64,000 bases of DNA from Thinopyrum elongatum (Eukaryota; Streptophyta; Magnoliopsida; Poales; Poaceae): the NCBI GenBank assembly GCA_011799875.1, contig CM022302.1, positions 375,552,775-375,616,774 on the forward strand. The letters run 5' to 3'. This document shows positions 11,391 through 22,000 of the stretch, piece by piece; position 1 is the first letter of the stretch; each line of letters opens with the position of its first letter. Below the pieces are notes generated by a model. That model saw only the letters and a program-made list of their open reading frames with translations, ran no database searches and was not told the origin of the DNA. A program made the translations under genes and the position numbers.

Positions 11391-11800
11391 ATCCCTGTTT
11401 GCAAAGATATTGAACAAGTGTGATTACATTAATACTGGCACCAGTAGTAGTTGATGAAACATACACAGACAAGTAGAAGCCGGTCACCTTTGCAATCTCT
11501 CATAAAACTAACCACTTGTTGGAGAAGATTAGGCTCGGAGTTGGATGAGGAGGATTACAAAACCAATCTCCCTTTGTGCAGTCGCACTGAAATGTAGAGA
11601 TGTTGCCCGTGTGACATTTTAGTAGAACTGCACAGGACACTCTTAGAAAAAAGTGATCTGTGCAGTTCACCAAAAGGTCGCAATAGCAACGAGGTGAAAT
11701 GGATAGCCCTGTTTGCAAAAAAGATGTAGAAAGGAAACAATTACTGCCCGATAATAGTTGAAGACACATACGCCGACAAAAAAGAAGCATATTTCATCAT
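11391..11800 (-). other. Candidate exon-like repeats of a minus-strand transcript
   Basis: On the minus strand two TTTGCAAACAG acceptor-like sites (near 11400 and 11712) each precede G-starting, exon-like stretches ending near a GAACTGCACA block. The flanking bases AACTAT..TAGTTGAAGACACATAC and GTAGTTGATGAAACATACAC also pair up, so this is a diverged duplication of about 310 bases. A small cysteine-rich frame (96 codons, 11500-11790) can be read but has no recognised family. This could be a non-coding transcript or a dead gene. Confidence 0.35.
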
Positions 11801-12384
11801 GTCATAAGGGAAAGATAGAAGTATGGTGGTTTATCAAAAACAGTGTGAGGACGAGATTGCAAGATGGAAAGTACGTCGGCCGACATACGTTTTAAGCAAA
11901 GAACTAAAGAAGATCCACATGCGGCAACGTGGGAAGATGGGCAGTGGAGCAAAGCCGGAGGAAGCTGTACTTGAGGTTCGTCGGGATGTAACTAGGAGGG
12001 ATCTGCCCATACTGCAGCGGCGGGCGGTATCTGCCCATACTGCGGCAGCGAGCAAGTGGCGAAGGCCCTACCGTGCCGGAGCTTGGTCAGAGAGAACGGC
12101 GGGTACCGCAGATCGGGACATGCTGCCCCGACACCGTCGAACGGAGAAACGATGCACATCCTCCCTTTCCGCCAGCGGATGGGATGCGGCCGGATCAGTG
12201 ACTAGCGGTGAGAGAGAGAGGCCACCGCCGCCTTGTGTGAGATACTGTGAAGAGAGACAAACTCCGGCAGGCAGGCTCCATTGTACTAGTGGAGCGGATT
12301 TCTTTTTTCTCGATAACTATCATTTTATATTCCGTACATGCCATTGAGGAATATAACTTTATTTAAAACTAACACGTCAAGTCA
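11801..12384. other. Low-copy stretch with a small duplication
   Basis: GCAGTATGGGCAGAT (minus strand) occurs twice around 12003-12040. A frame of 174 codons on the plus strand (11823-12347) has no recognised domain and is not called a gene. Confidence 0.4.
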
Positions 12385-12570
12385 GACTTTGTTCCATGCA
12401 TGAGTGGCACACGACCCTCCTTCAAGTAAACAACCACTACACGCGTCAAATTATCACGTGGGCTGCCTTTTCGTACAGAAATGAGCTCCACCGTGTACCC
12501 GCGCAGGTGTGGTCGGGAATGAGAAGTGAGTACGTGCGTCGTGCATGCACCTCGTCTCTATGTGCAGGTA
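12385..12570. repeat. Paralogous segment B2 (matches 8780-8970)
   Basis: See the entry at 8780. Order and orientation are the same as in the first copy, which supports an old tandem duplication rather than two independent transposon insertions. Confidence 0.6.
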
Positions 12571-12574
12571 CCCC

Positions 12575-13139
12575 ACGTACGTGGGTGTGTGTGAGAGAGA
12601 TGGCATGTGCGAAGCAGAGGCAATGTGTCAATGATATCTCAAACAAAAAATGTAACATATTCAATGTGTGTGAAACAGAGGCCTGGATATACCATATACT
12701 GAGGGGGCAATCCATGAGAAGAGAGTGGAGGGATCATCGGCATGAGATATCGATAGAATCGAAGAGAGGGATGAAGTGTGTGGGTGCGCGATCGATAAAG
12801 AGTGCCATCAAATTTGTGTGTGCCCACGTCAAAGATATAGGGCGGCTGGCCTACGGGAACATGAGAGGGGAGAGGTGCAGTTTGTCTCTGTGGCATGGAT
12901 ACCTACCGACAGCGTTCGACTATAGGTGTGTGTGGGGGGGGGGGGGGCAGAGATCTAACTATATAGAGAGGTAAATCGACTGGTATATGTGTGAAGAAGG
13001 ACAGAGACCTAGCTATGTATCGAGGGAGATCGATCGACATCCATGCATATGTCTATGAGACGAATAAGGTTGGGAGAGAGATAGAGCTAGAGTATCGGAG
13101 GGTTGGTGGTGGAGTTGCTTCTTACAAATGGTGGGAGAG
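12575..13139 (+). repeat. AG-rich degenerate repeat tract, part 1
   Basis: Motifs such as AGAGACCTAGCTATGTATCGAG and GGGAGATCGATCGA recur loosely here and again at 17031-17303, 17494-17664 and 31601-31870. A run of 14 G lies at 12934-12947. The tract was one block before the solo LTR at 13145 and the Tat element at 17670 inserted. The long plus-strand frame 12396-12974 is a product of this composition. Confidence 0.5.
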
Positions 13140-13144
13140 GCCTG

Positions 13145-16100
13145 TGTGACGCCCCCGGCTCAATCGTGCACTAATCATACACGCAAATGCACACGATCAA
13201 GCCTAAGGACTCACGGGAAGATATCACAACACAACTCTAAAACATAAATAAAGTCATACAAGCTTTATATTACAAGCCAGGGGCCTCGAGGGCTCGAATA
13301 CATAAGCTTGCGTACAAGCATCAGCGGAAGCATCAGATATCTGAGTACAGATATGAAACAGAAACAGAAAGGCCTTTAGAAAGGCGGGGCAAAATAAAAC
13401 ACTATGATCGAAAGGCGTAGGCCTCCTGCGTGGGACCCTCCGATCCTACTCCTGGTCGTCAGTCAACTCGTAGTAGTATCCATCCTCTGGGTAGTAGTAG
13501 TAGTCGATCGACGGGGCATCTGTCTCAGGGGCTCCGTCATCTTGGTCATGTCAAACTGATATGGGGAGAAAAAGGAAAACAAAGCAACCGTGAGTACTCA
13601 GAAGTACTCAGCAAGCAAGGATCTACAGTACATATGCAACATTTTCAAAGAGAGGCTGTATATGTGGACTGGGCTGCAGAAATGCCAGAATAGAGAGAAG
13701 GCCTAGTCCTATCGAAGACTAGCATCTTCAGAGGTCTTGCAGCATTAGAAGAGTATAGACAGTACCATATAATGTAGCAGTATCATTAAGTCTCAACCTC
13801 ACCCAGAGATCCTTTCTCGAGTCCCAGCGAGAAAGCAATCCCAGAGCCATACAGTCATCAACCTCGTCCTGAGATCCCTTCTCGACTCCCTGCGAGAAGC
13901 AATCCCAGAGCCATAGTATCCAAGTATTCAGTTCTAATTGTATCAATCAGGATACAACTCCGAGTGTCCGTTACCATAGGACAGGCTATCGATAGAAGTT
14001 TTCTTCCCTGCAGGGGTGCACCAACTTACCCACCACGCTCGCTTAACTTCGGCCGGACACACTTTTCCGGGTCATGCCCGGCCTCAGCCAAACGACACAC
14101 CGCAGCCCTACCTAGAGCTCAGCAGAGAGGTCCCCGCCGGTCTATATCCTAAGCGCAAGGGGGTCTTGGGCCATCGCCCCTCGCCCTCCGGGTCGTTGCG
14201 CACATGGCTCAGATCCAAGCACCACCTCTGTCGTGAATGGCGCCAATCACTCCAAGCCGCACTGCTGAACTGGACGTCTGTCAGAGCTTTCGGCTGATGC
14301 ATACGATGCAGAACGCCCATACTATGCCCACATGGTGGTTAGTGCTATCGGGCCAGAGGCCCACTCAGATCAAATATCGAAACCGTTAGTACCTTGGGCT
14401 TGCGGTAACGAGCAGAGACTCACGAAAGATGTGACCCCGTCGCCCCATCTCGAGGACTTGCGGCAAGGGCCAAGAATGCCCGGCCACGCCTCGTATTCTC
14501 ACTCGGGCACCACACAGGCACCCATCTTCACAACATTCGCCTCTCAGGCGCACGCGGGTACCCCTCAGGGTCGACCCGCCTATCCAAGTAACAGTGTAAA
14601 GTCCAAGTATCTGTGTGTCCACAACATCAGGGGAATCCGAGGTATCACCCTCGTTGGATTCCTACTTGATGTATCCGTCAAGGTGAACTCGGAGGAATCA
14701 CCCTCGCTGGGTTCACACTTGAGGTGTTGTACGACGGCGTCGTTATCGGAAGCGGTGAAGGAGGAATCACCCTCGATGACCACGACCGAATAGCTACTCT
14801 ACAGAGTTAACATCAGAAGTGCTACAAGAGGTTTCACCCTCGGCACTCGATAGTAACGCTGCAGTGTCGTTACAACTAGGGGGGTGATGTGCGGTGTCGG
14901 GGCCTGGTCTTCAAGTCCCGTTGATCGGGTCTTCAGATAATCCAGCGGGGCAATCGGGATAAGTGGGGTCACTGATAGGTCTCTACCCAGCCTATACTAA
15001 GCAGTTTAGGATATGCAGGTAATTATCAACAGCAGGTTACAATAAACAGGCTATGCATCAGAATAGGTAAAGCAGCAGCAGCAGCAATTCTAATGCAAGC
15101 ATGAGAAATAGAATGGGCGATATCGGTATGCTCAAGGGGGGGGGGGCTTGCCTGGTTGCTCGGCGGCAAGGGCAAGGTCGTCAATGGTGTCGTCGGTCTC
15201 CTGAGCTGCGTCGGTACCGGGCTCTAACGAGAGAGAAGAGGGGGAGGAAACAATAAATATAGAGCAAACAAGTGCGGCACAAAGCATAACATGGTAATAC
15301 GCGGTGACAGAGGTGATCTAATGCAGTGCCGGGTGATACTGGCGAAGGGGGGATTCATCCGGAAAGTATTCCCGGTTCCGGACATTTGTCAGTCAGATGA
15401 CCGGAGGGGAATGGTTTCATGTTTGCTTTTCTAGGGATGCGTGACGGACGAACGGACTGCGTATTCGGATTCGTCTCGTCGTTCTGAGCAACTTTCATGT
15501 ACAAAGTTTTTCGATCGGAGTTACGGATTAAAAGATATGATTTTCTAAAGTTTTATTAATTTCTGGAATTGTTTTAATTATTTAAATTCGAATTATCCAA
15601 AACAGTACGAGGGTGACGTCAGCATGACATAATGATGACGTCAGCAGTTAACTCTGGCTGACCAGAGTCAAACCTGATGTGTGGGGCCCACATGTCACTG
15701 AGACAGAGGCATAATTAGTGTTAATTTAACTAAGTTAGGTTAATTAAGCGTGGTGGGGCCTAATGTTAGTGTCTGTTAACTTAATTAATTAACTAATTAG
15801 GTTAATTAGGGTTTTTTATTTATTTTAAAACATTTTAAGGGGTGGGGCCCGCGTGTCAGCGACACGGACTGCCCAGTCAGCACCGCTGACTGGTCAAAGG
15901 GGAGCCCCGGGCCCACCAGTCAGTGACCCTGGTGGTGGGCCAGACGGGCCACGTCGGCGCCAGCCGCCGGAGACGCGCCGGCGAGCCCCGAGCGTGGTGG
16001 CGAGCTCCGGCGAGCTCGGGATTCAGCTGTGGCGCACGGTTTTGAGCGCAGTCGGTCGCGTTCGAAAGCAGGCGATGGGCCGCATCGAGTGGTGGTGATG

Positions 16101-17025
16101 CTTCGCCCTGGAGTGGCCGGAATCGACGTCGGCGGTGAGCTAGGCAGACATCGGGGTTTGGGTTCGAGAGGAAACGGCGACGTGGCGCGTTAGCGAGCAA
16201 GCTAAGTGCCCTGAGGGCCTCTACGTGCGCGTGCGAGCACAATGGGCATCGACGCGGACCAAAAAGGTCACCGGTTGGTCACCGGTGGCGAGCTCGCGCG
16301 ACGGCGGTTACGGCCTGGCTAAATGCGACGTTTGGGCACGAAAGGAAGGGAAGGAAAGAGGGGACCCGGTGCGACTGCTCACCGTGGAGCTCAAGAAAGG
16401 CTCGGCGAGGGTTTAGGAGCAGCTCGGGGCTCGGGGCTCAAGAAAGGCACGAAAGGAAGGGAAGGAAAGAGGGGACCCGGTGCGGCGTCAGGGGGTAGGG
16501 GGAGGGGGGGCTAGTTGGGCTGGGCCGGCTCCTGTGCGGCTGTGGGCTTAAGTGCACAGGGGCATTTTTTGATTTCTTCTTTTCTTTTTCTGTTTTCTGT
16601 TTTTCTTTCCTGTTTTGTCTTTTGTTTTTATTCCAAAACACTTTTGTAAAATATGCAACTTGCTCATATAATATCAGTACATTATTAGTCACTGCTAGAA
16701 ATTGGTTTGGTGTCCATATCTTTTTATTTGGGTTTTATTCAAATAAATAGGTATTAACCAACCCTGTTTTGTGGTTGTTAGAGTCACATAATTTATTAAG
16801 TATATGTTGAATATAATTTTAGAAGGGTCTCTGGATTATTTACAATATTATGAACAATTTAGTCTTCAAATCTGAACAACTTTTATTTTCACTTTCAGTT
16901 TAATTTCCATTTGAATTTGAATTTGAAAAGAGATATGATACTAATGATGATTAAGCACTGTTGATCATGATGACATGGCATAATCCAAAGGGTGATCACT
17001 GTAGTTAACCACTGGGGGTGTTACA
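13145..17025 (-). mobile_element. Solo LTR of a gypsy-type element, copy 1
   Basis: This 3881-bp element starts TGTGACGCCCCCGG and ends GGGGTGTTACA. It is flanked by GCCTG (13140-13144) and GCTTG (17026-17030), a 5-base target duplication with one mutation. There is no second LTR, primer-binding site or coding domain, so it is a solo LTR left by LTR-LTR recombination. Minus orientation is inferred: the minus-strand end carries a TTGTAATATAAAG-type transcript-end region before GGCGTCACA. The GC-rich part (15840-16520) yields spurious ORFs. The family is the same as at 49806-53551. Confidence 0.88.
14638..14850. repeat. Fourfold ATCACCCTCG motif inside solo LTR copy 1
   Basis: GAGG(A/T)(A/T)TCACCCTCG occurs four times at 50-70-base spacing (near 14640, 14692, 14761 and 14829). 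The same cluster is kept in copy 2 (about 51185-51390), so it belongs to the family and is not local noise. Confidence 0.75.
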
Positions 17026-17311
17026 GCTTGCTAGACAAACGGAGGGTACAACTGCACTATCAATAAGAGAGGGGATGCCTGCCTGTCTGTGCACATGCGT
17101 GTGAGAGACGGGTCAGGAGGCATGCACGGATGATGAGGGGGGACGATATGGCTATGGTAAGCACACATAACTACATAGGAAGATCAATCGTCGCGTGTCA
17201 GAGAAAGGGAGAGACAGAACTTGTGAGGTACGTCGATCGTGCGTTGGGAAAAAAAGTTATAGTCGACCTAGCTACGTGTAGGGAGATCGAATCGGTATAC
17301 ATGCATGCATG

Positions 17312-17485
17312 CAGTGGCGGAGCTAGCGAAGGATCTCAGCGGGGCCAAATAGATAATATGCAACATTAGGGGGGCCAAATGAGTGCACTCTACTAAATTT
17401 GAGCTTTAACAAGAAAATTTTCTTCACTAATTAGCAATGGCTGGGGGGCAGCGGCACCCCAGTAATACATGTAGCTCTGCCCCTG
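17312..17485. mobile_element. hAT-like MITE
   Basis: A 174-bp segment with terminal inverted repeats CAGTGGCGGAGCTA and, on the other strand, CAGGGGCAGAGCTA (12 of 14 matching). It is flanked by CATGCATG on both sides (17304-17311 and 17486-17493), the 8-base duplication expected of hAT elements. The target is a short CATG repeat, so part of the flank match could be chance. It has no coding capacity. Confidence 0.75.
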
Positions 17486-17963
17486 CATGCATGTGTTAGA
17501 AGCAAATAAGGCCCGGAGAGATGGATATATATATATAGAGAGAGAGAGGGATACGGCTAGGAGGTAGTGCGAGAGACCTACTATATCGAGGGGGGGAGGA
17601 GTGTGTGAGTATGAGATCGATGAAAAGAGGGGCGGGAGTGTGCACATGGGTCGAACATTATTAGATAGATGTCGGGGACGAATCCGCGATCACCTATGGG
17701 ACCCAGGGAAGGACCCCTTTACGTTCGGCAGGGAGAGACGGTCGCACGAAGAGCAAATCTAGCGAAGAACACGATAGTGCACGAGAGAGATTTACCCAGG
17801 TTCGGGCCGCACGGATGCGTAAAACCCTACTCCTGCTTTTTGGTTTATTATCTGTATGATTGTTCTAGCTCCAGGAGCGCTACAGTACAGAGTAGCTGCG
17901 TACAATACTGGAGTTCTCCATCTCCCAATTCCTAACCCCCCCTCCACGTTGCCTATGGGCCTC

Positions 17964-17971
17964 CTTTTATA
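17964..17971 (-). promoter_or_regulatory. TATA box of the 3' LTR
   Basis: Minus-strand TATAAAAG; the identical element in the 5' LTR lies at 30878-30885. From this LTR, transcription would run out of the element towards 17600. Confidence 0.7.
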
Positions 17972-18295
17972 CGCACCAAGGGGTCACCAACAGGTGGCAA
18001 ACAGTAAAGGTAGAGGTGGAAAGTTGCTACAGTAAGGCCATTATTACCAGGATGACATGTCCTACCTACCACTGACGGCAGGGGACAAGGGCATTAAATG
18101 CCCATGCCTTAGCTGTCCAGATACATGTACCCGGACGTCTTGGACGTGGGAAAAGCCTATCCCACCTGCTCCTGCACCGCTAGCTACAGTGTACCGCCGT
18201 CTACACAGTGCCCTGCCACACACGCTTGGAAGGACCCAGAGCGCCATGCTGGCAGAGGCACCGGAGCAGCACAGTAGCACAGTGGTACAGTAACG

Positions 18296-18470
18296 CTTGC
18301 CACGGCAAGACCTTGCCGCACCTGACAGCTTGCCGCAACCCATAGCTTGCCGCGCAAGGTAACTTGCCGGGGCAAGTACCTTGCCGCAGCTGCTATCTTG
18401 CCGCAGCCAATACCTTGCCGCAGCCAATGACTTGCCGGGGCAAGTACCTTGCCTCGGCAAGTACTCTGCT
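18296..18470. repeat. CTTGCCG/CGGCAAG cluster in U3 of the 3' LTR
   Basis: About a dozen copies of CTTGCCG or its complement within 175 bases, several as the near-palindrome CTTGCCGGGGCAAG. They lie upstream of the TATA box in transcription sense, where LTR enhancers sit. Conserved in the 5' LTR (about 31209-31384). Confidence 0.85.
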
Positions 18471-18681
18471 ACAGCAAACCTCAGGCTGGGCCTCAGCTGT
18501 CCCTCCCGGCAAGCTCCTCTTGCCGGGGCCTTAACTCTTGCTTTGTATACTTTGTTCTTGAATGGCTTAATAATCTTGAGCTTCTCTCTGGCTGTCCTCC
18601 CGCAAGCCTGGCCGCGGGATGCTACTACTGCCCGTGCACAAGTACGGGGTACTAGGGTACCCCTATTCTAGTACACCGACA

Positions 18682-18696
18682 GGAGCCCCCAGGCCT
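18682..18696 (-). other. Polypurine tract of the Tat-lineage element
   Basis: Directly inside the 3' LTR the minus strand reads GCCTGGGGGCTCC before TGTCGG. The G-rich run next to the LTR is the expected primer for plus-strand DNA synthesis. Confidence 0.65.
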
Positions 18697-19052
18697 GGGC
18701 GACACACGGTGCCGGGCGTTGTTGGGCCAGGCCCAAACAGTGCACGGGCACGCGTGGCCGGGATAAGCCGAAACGTCTCTATGCTGTTTAATTGCACGCT
18801 CTCCCACGCGTCGCGCGTTGAATGCGGAGCGTGGGAAGCGTGCGCAGTTATCTCGAATGACGAAGGGGCGGATGGTTCCGCATCTTTCCCCATAAAAGGA
18901 GGGACCTGCAGAAGCACTCACACACCCCTCTCACCATTCTCGATCTCCAAATCTCCGCCTTCTTCTTCCTCCGCTCCAAAACAAAGTGGTTTCCCAATCC
19001 TCCGCCACCGCGCGCGTCTGCATCTCCCTCGGTCCTCAGCTCCGCCTTCGCC
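18697..19052 (+). promoter_or_regulatory. Promoter and 5' UTR of the antisense gene
   Basis: A TATA-like CATAAAAGG lies at 18891-18899. A pyrimidine-rich leader with CACTCACACACC follows about 30 bases downstream (near 18920), a plausible start. The leader runs into CGCCATGCC at 19053. The region is outside the LTR, so this gene appears to have a promoter of its own rather than using an LTR. Confidence 0.6.
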
Positions 19053-22000
19053 ATGCCTCCCAAAGGAGAAAAGGGGAAGACGGGGAAGTCCTCAAGGACG
19101 GAGACCCAGGCGCAGTTGAAGAGGCAGAAGTACGCGCTCTTTGCTCCGACGCTCACGGGGGCGGATCTGAAGGCCAAGTTCCAAGGCATGTGGGCCGTGA
19201 GGACCAAGGCGCATCCGGCCACCCGCGTTCGCCCAGCCACCGACGAGAGCGAAGTGAGCAAGTACCCCTTCTTCGCTTGCTACTTTTGGTGCGGGCTCTG
19301 CCCACCGTACTCGGATTTCTTCAGTGACGTCATGTACACCTTCAATCTCTGTCTGCTGGATCTCACACCGAATGCCGTATCCACCATGGCAATATTTGCG
19401 CATCTGTGCGGGAACTTCATCGGCGTCGCGCCCAACAGCGTGCTGTTCAGGCATTACTTCACTCCCCGTGCTGAAAAGGGGGAGCCTCTCACTGTTGGCG
19501 TCTCGTTCGTTTCAAGATTGGGCGCCAAGGAGCATTATCTGAAGGGGGATCTCCGCCCAAGATGGGGAGAAATCCGGTCTGAATGGTGTTGGATCATTGA
19601 CGACGAGCCGCCACCATACTGTGAGCTTCGCAAGACCCCAGCAGCACGTGGCACGGACTGGAGCGATCTGGATCCCCAGGACAAAAAGCTGGAGATTGCC
19701 GCTACCAGGATCATACGGCTCAGGGAGGCCGGGCTCACCATAGGGATGGTTTGCGCAGACTTCCTCCGCCGCCGCATTGCTCCTCTGCAGCAGAGAGGAA
19801 GGCCGGCCTCTGATTGGAAGAACCCAGCCGATATCATGCGGCTGCGCCCTGGACTGATCAACAACTTCACAGTTCTGCAGCACGACTTCTTCATGCGAGA
19901 ACTGTTCAAGCAAGAGACAGATCCAGAGAAGCGCGACAAGGCGTTCACGCTGCCGAAGCACATCGTGCCCCTTTGCAACAACTCCGCATTGAGTGCAATC
20001 ATCGCTATGATGCCGCTCTGCAATGCGCACAGCGTTGAAGCAACTTGGGACGTGCCGCTCGAAGAAGACGTGCGGCGATTCTTTGACTCCACGGTCGAAA
20101 AGCAGGTCCGGGTGGAGGAGTGGCTCGTCCGCAACACCACTGAGCAAGAAATAGAATTCATTGCTCGAAGAGTGGAGGAGGACAGGCTCGCCAGGGAAGC
20201 TGGCGATTTTGGTTATACTTTGGCGGAGCTCGACGAGGCACAAAAGGAGAGCCTTGCCGAGCAGGGGATGCTTGCCGGGAAGGGCGAGCTCGCTGCACCC
20301 GGCAAGGATGTCGGGCCAAGCCAGCCTGCCGACGAGTCAGGCAGCTCGGAGGATGAGGGCTCCTCTTCCGAGGAGGGCACCGAAAGCCCACCGCAGTCAG
20401 AGTCCTCAGCCCCTCTGAGGAGGAAACGCCTTCGCAGGCTTGGCAAAGTGGCTGAGCGGCAAGAAGTTCAACAACCGCCGAAGCGCCGTTCGACGCGCTC
20501 GACCGCGGCAAGGGCTGGTGCTGCGGGAGCATCTCACGCGCCCCCGGCAACTGGAGCAGGGTCATCAAAGACCGCTGCTACTACCCCCGCCAAGCGGCCA
20601 AGGAGCCCAGCTCCCCCTCCTCCCCCTCCTCACACGGAGGCAGACTTTGATTTTTCCGCTCTCAGCGAAGAGGACGACGAGGAAGAGTAAGTTCCCTTGC
20701 CGCGACCCTCAATCTTTGTAAGATTTTGTTTCTGTCCTCACTTGTCGCGCTCCGGCCCTGCTTCCGCAGGGAGGAAACCTTGGCGGAGAGGATAAGGAAG
20801 AGAGCTAAGGTCTCGACGAGCAAGACCGTGGTGGTCGTCGAAGATGAGCCCACGGCAACCACCGGGGGAGCGTCTGAGACCATCCCGACCAGCTCGGAGC
20901 CCAGCCCTCGTCGCAGCCCCCAGCGTAAGTATTTCAACTACCTTTCGCTGGAGGTCGCTGAGGAACAAGCATTTGTCACTGACATCCTTGGGCGTGTAGG
21001 AGAGGAGCTGCAAGTGGAGCCATCTGAAGGTGCTCCAGAAGTACCACCCCCTTCGACCACACCGCCAAGGAGAAGTTCTCCGGTAAGGGCTCCCACTAGC
21101 GAGCCGAGCCACGAAGAGGAGCCGGCAAGCGCCGAAGCGCCAAGCACCAGCGCTGGCGACCCCACCCCAATGACAAACGTTGACGGGGGAGGGGAGCCCA
21201 CCGCTCCTGAGCTCAACACGGGTAAACCCACTTGCCGCAAAACTCTTTCTGCTTTCTTTCTTTTGTCTTCTTGAATTTCTTCCTGAAGCTCTTTTTGCTT
21301 TACTTCTCGGGTTGGCAGAGCCCTCTTCGGTGGAGCCAATGAACATTGACTCTTCTGCCGAGGAGAACACCGCAGGGGCCGTCGACGACGAGGCCGCCAA
21401 GGCCGCCGCTGCCAAGGCCGACAAGCTGGCAGCCGACAAGCTTGCCAACGAAGAAGCTGCCAGGGCTGCCGAAGAGGCCGGCAAGGCCGCCGAGGATAGT
21501 ACCGCCAAGGCGCCCACCGATGAAGCCGCCGAGGCTGCTGAAGCTGAGGCCGCCCAGAAGGCTGCTGAGGAGGCCGGCGAGGGAGCCGGTGGTCGTACTG
21601 ACGGCCCTGAGGCCACAGGAGCGCCAGGCGCTACTCCGACCACGGATCCCTCAACCACTGACGAGGCGGCAGCGCCCAACTCGCCTCCGCCAAGCAAATA
21701 CATCCGGGTCGGCGAGAACGTCTACGTCAGCCTCCCCTAGACGGTGGGCTCCAGAGCGCCAACCGAGGAGGATGTTGTGGACGAGGAGATCCTTGCCGCT
21801 GCCGGGCTCCAGCTTGTGGATGCGCCAGGCGCCAGCAGCAGCAGCACGTCTGAAGAGGAGCAACTGCTCCAAAAGCTGCTGAATCTTCATCGCGCCCGAC
21901 GGGAGAAGCTAGCTTCCAGGGAGGCGCTCATCGAGAAGGCCGAAGCTGACATGTTGAGGCGCGCGGAGATCTTGGCGGACGTCCGCGCGCGATCTCTTAA

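Larger units (their letters stand above)
17670..18681 (-). repeat. 3' LTR of the Tat-lineage element
   Basis: 1012 bp, in plus orientation starting TGTCGGGGACG and ending GTACACCGACA. Same length as the partner at 30584-31595, with roughly 13 substitutions, mostly C/T and G/A, and no indel noticed. In minus orientation it holds the U3 repeat cluster, then the TATA box, then the R/U5 end. Confidence 0.95.

Noticed and set aside
12396..12974. 192-codon plus-strand frame in the AG-rich tract
   Set aside because: No domain, composition-driven, overlaps degenerate repeats and a 14-G run.
15853..16514. Frames of 63-121 codons in solo LTR copy 1
   Set aside because: Same reason: GC-rich LTR, no conservation with the matching part of copy 2.
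18296..18470. CTTGCCG cluster as a CRISPR array
   Set aside because: Units are 7-14 bases with irregular spacing in a plant LTR; no leader or cas genes, and the host is a eukaryote.
19512..20243. 243-codon minus-strand frame opposite antisense exon 1
   Set aside because: Shadow of the real plus-strand frame; no domain.
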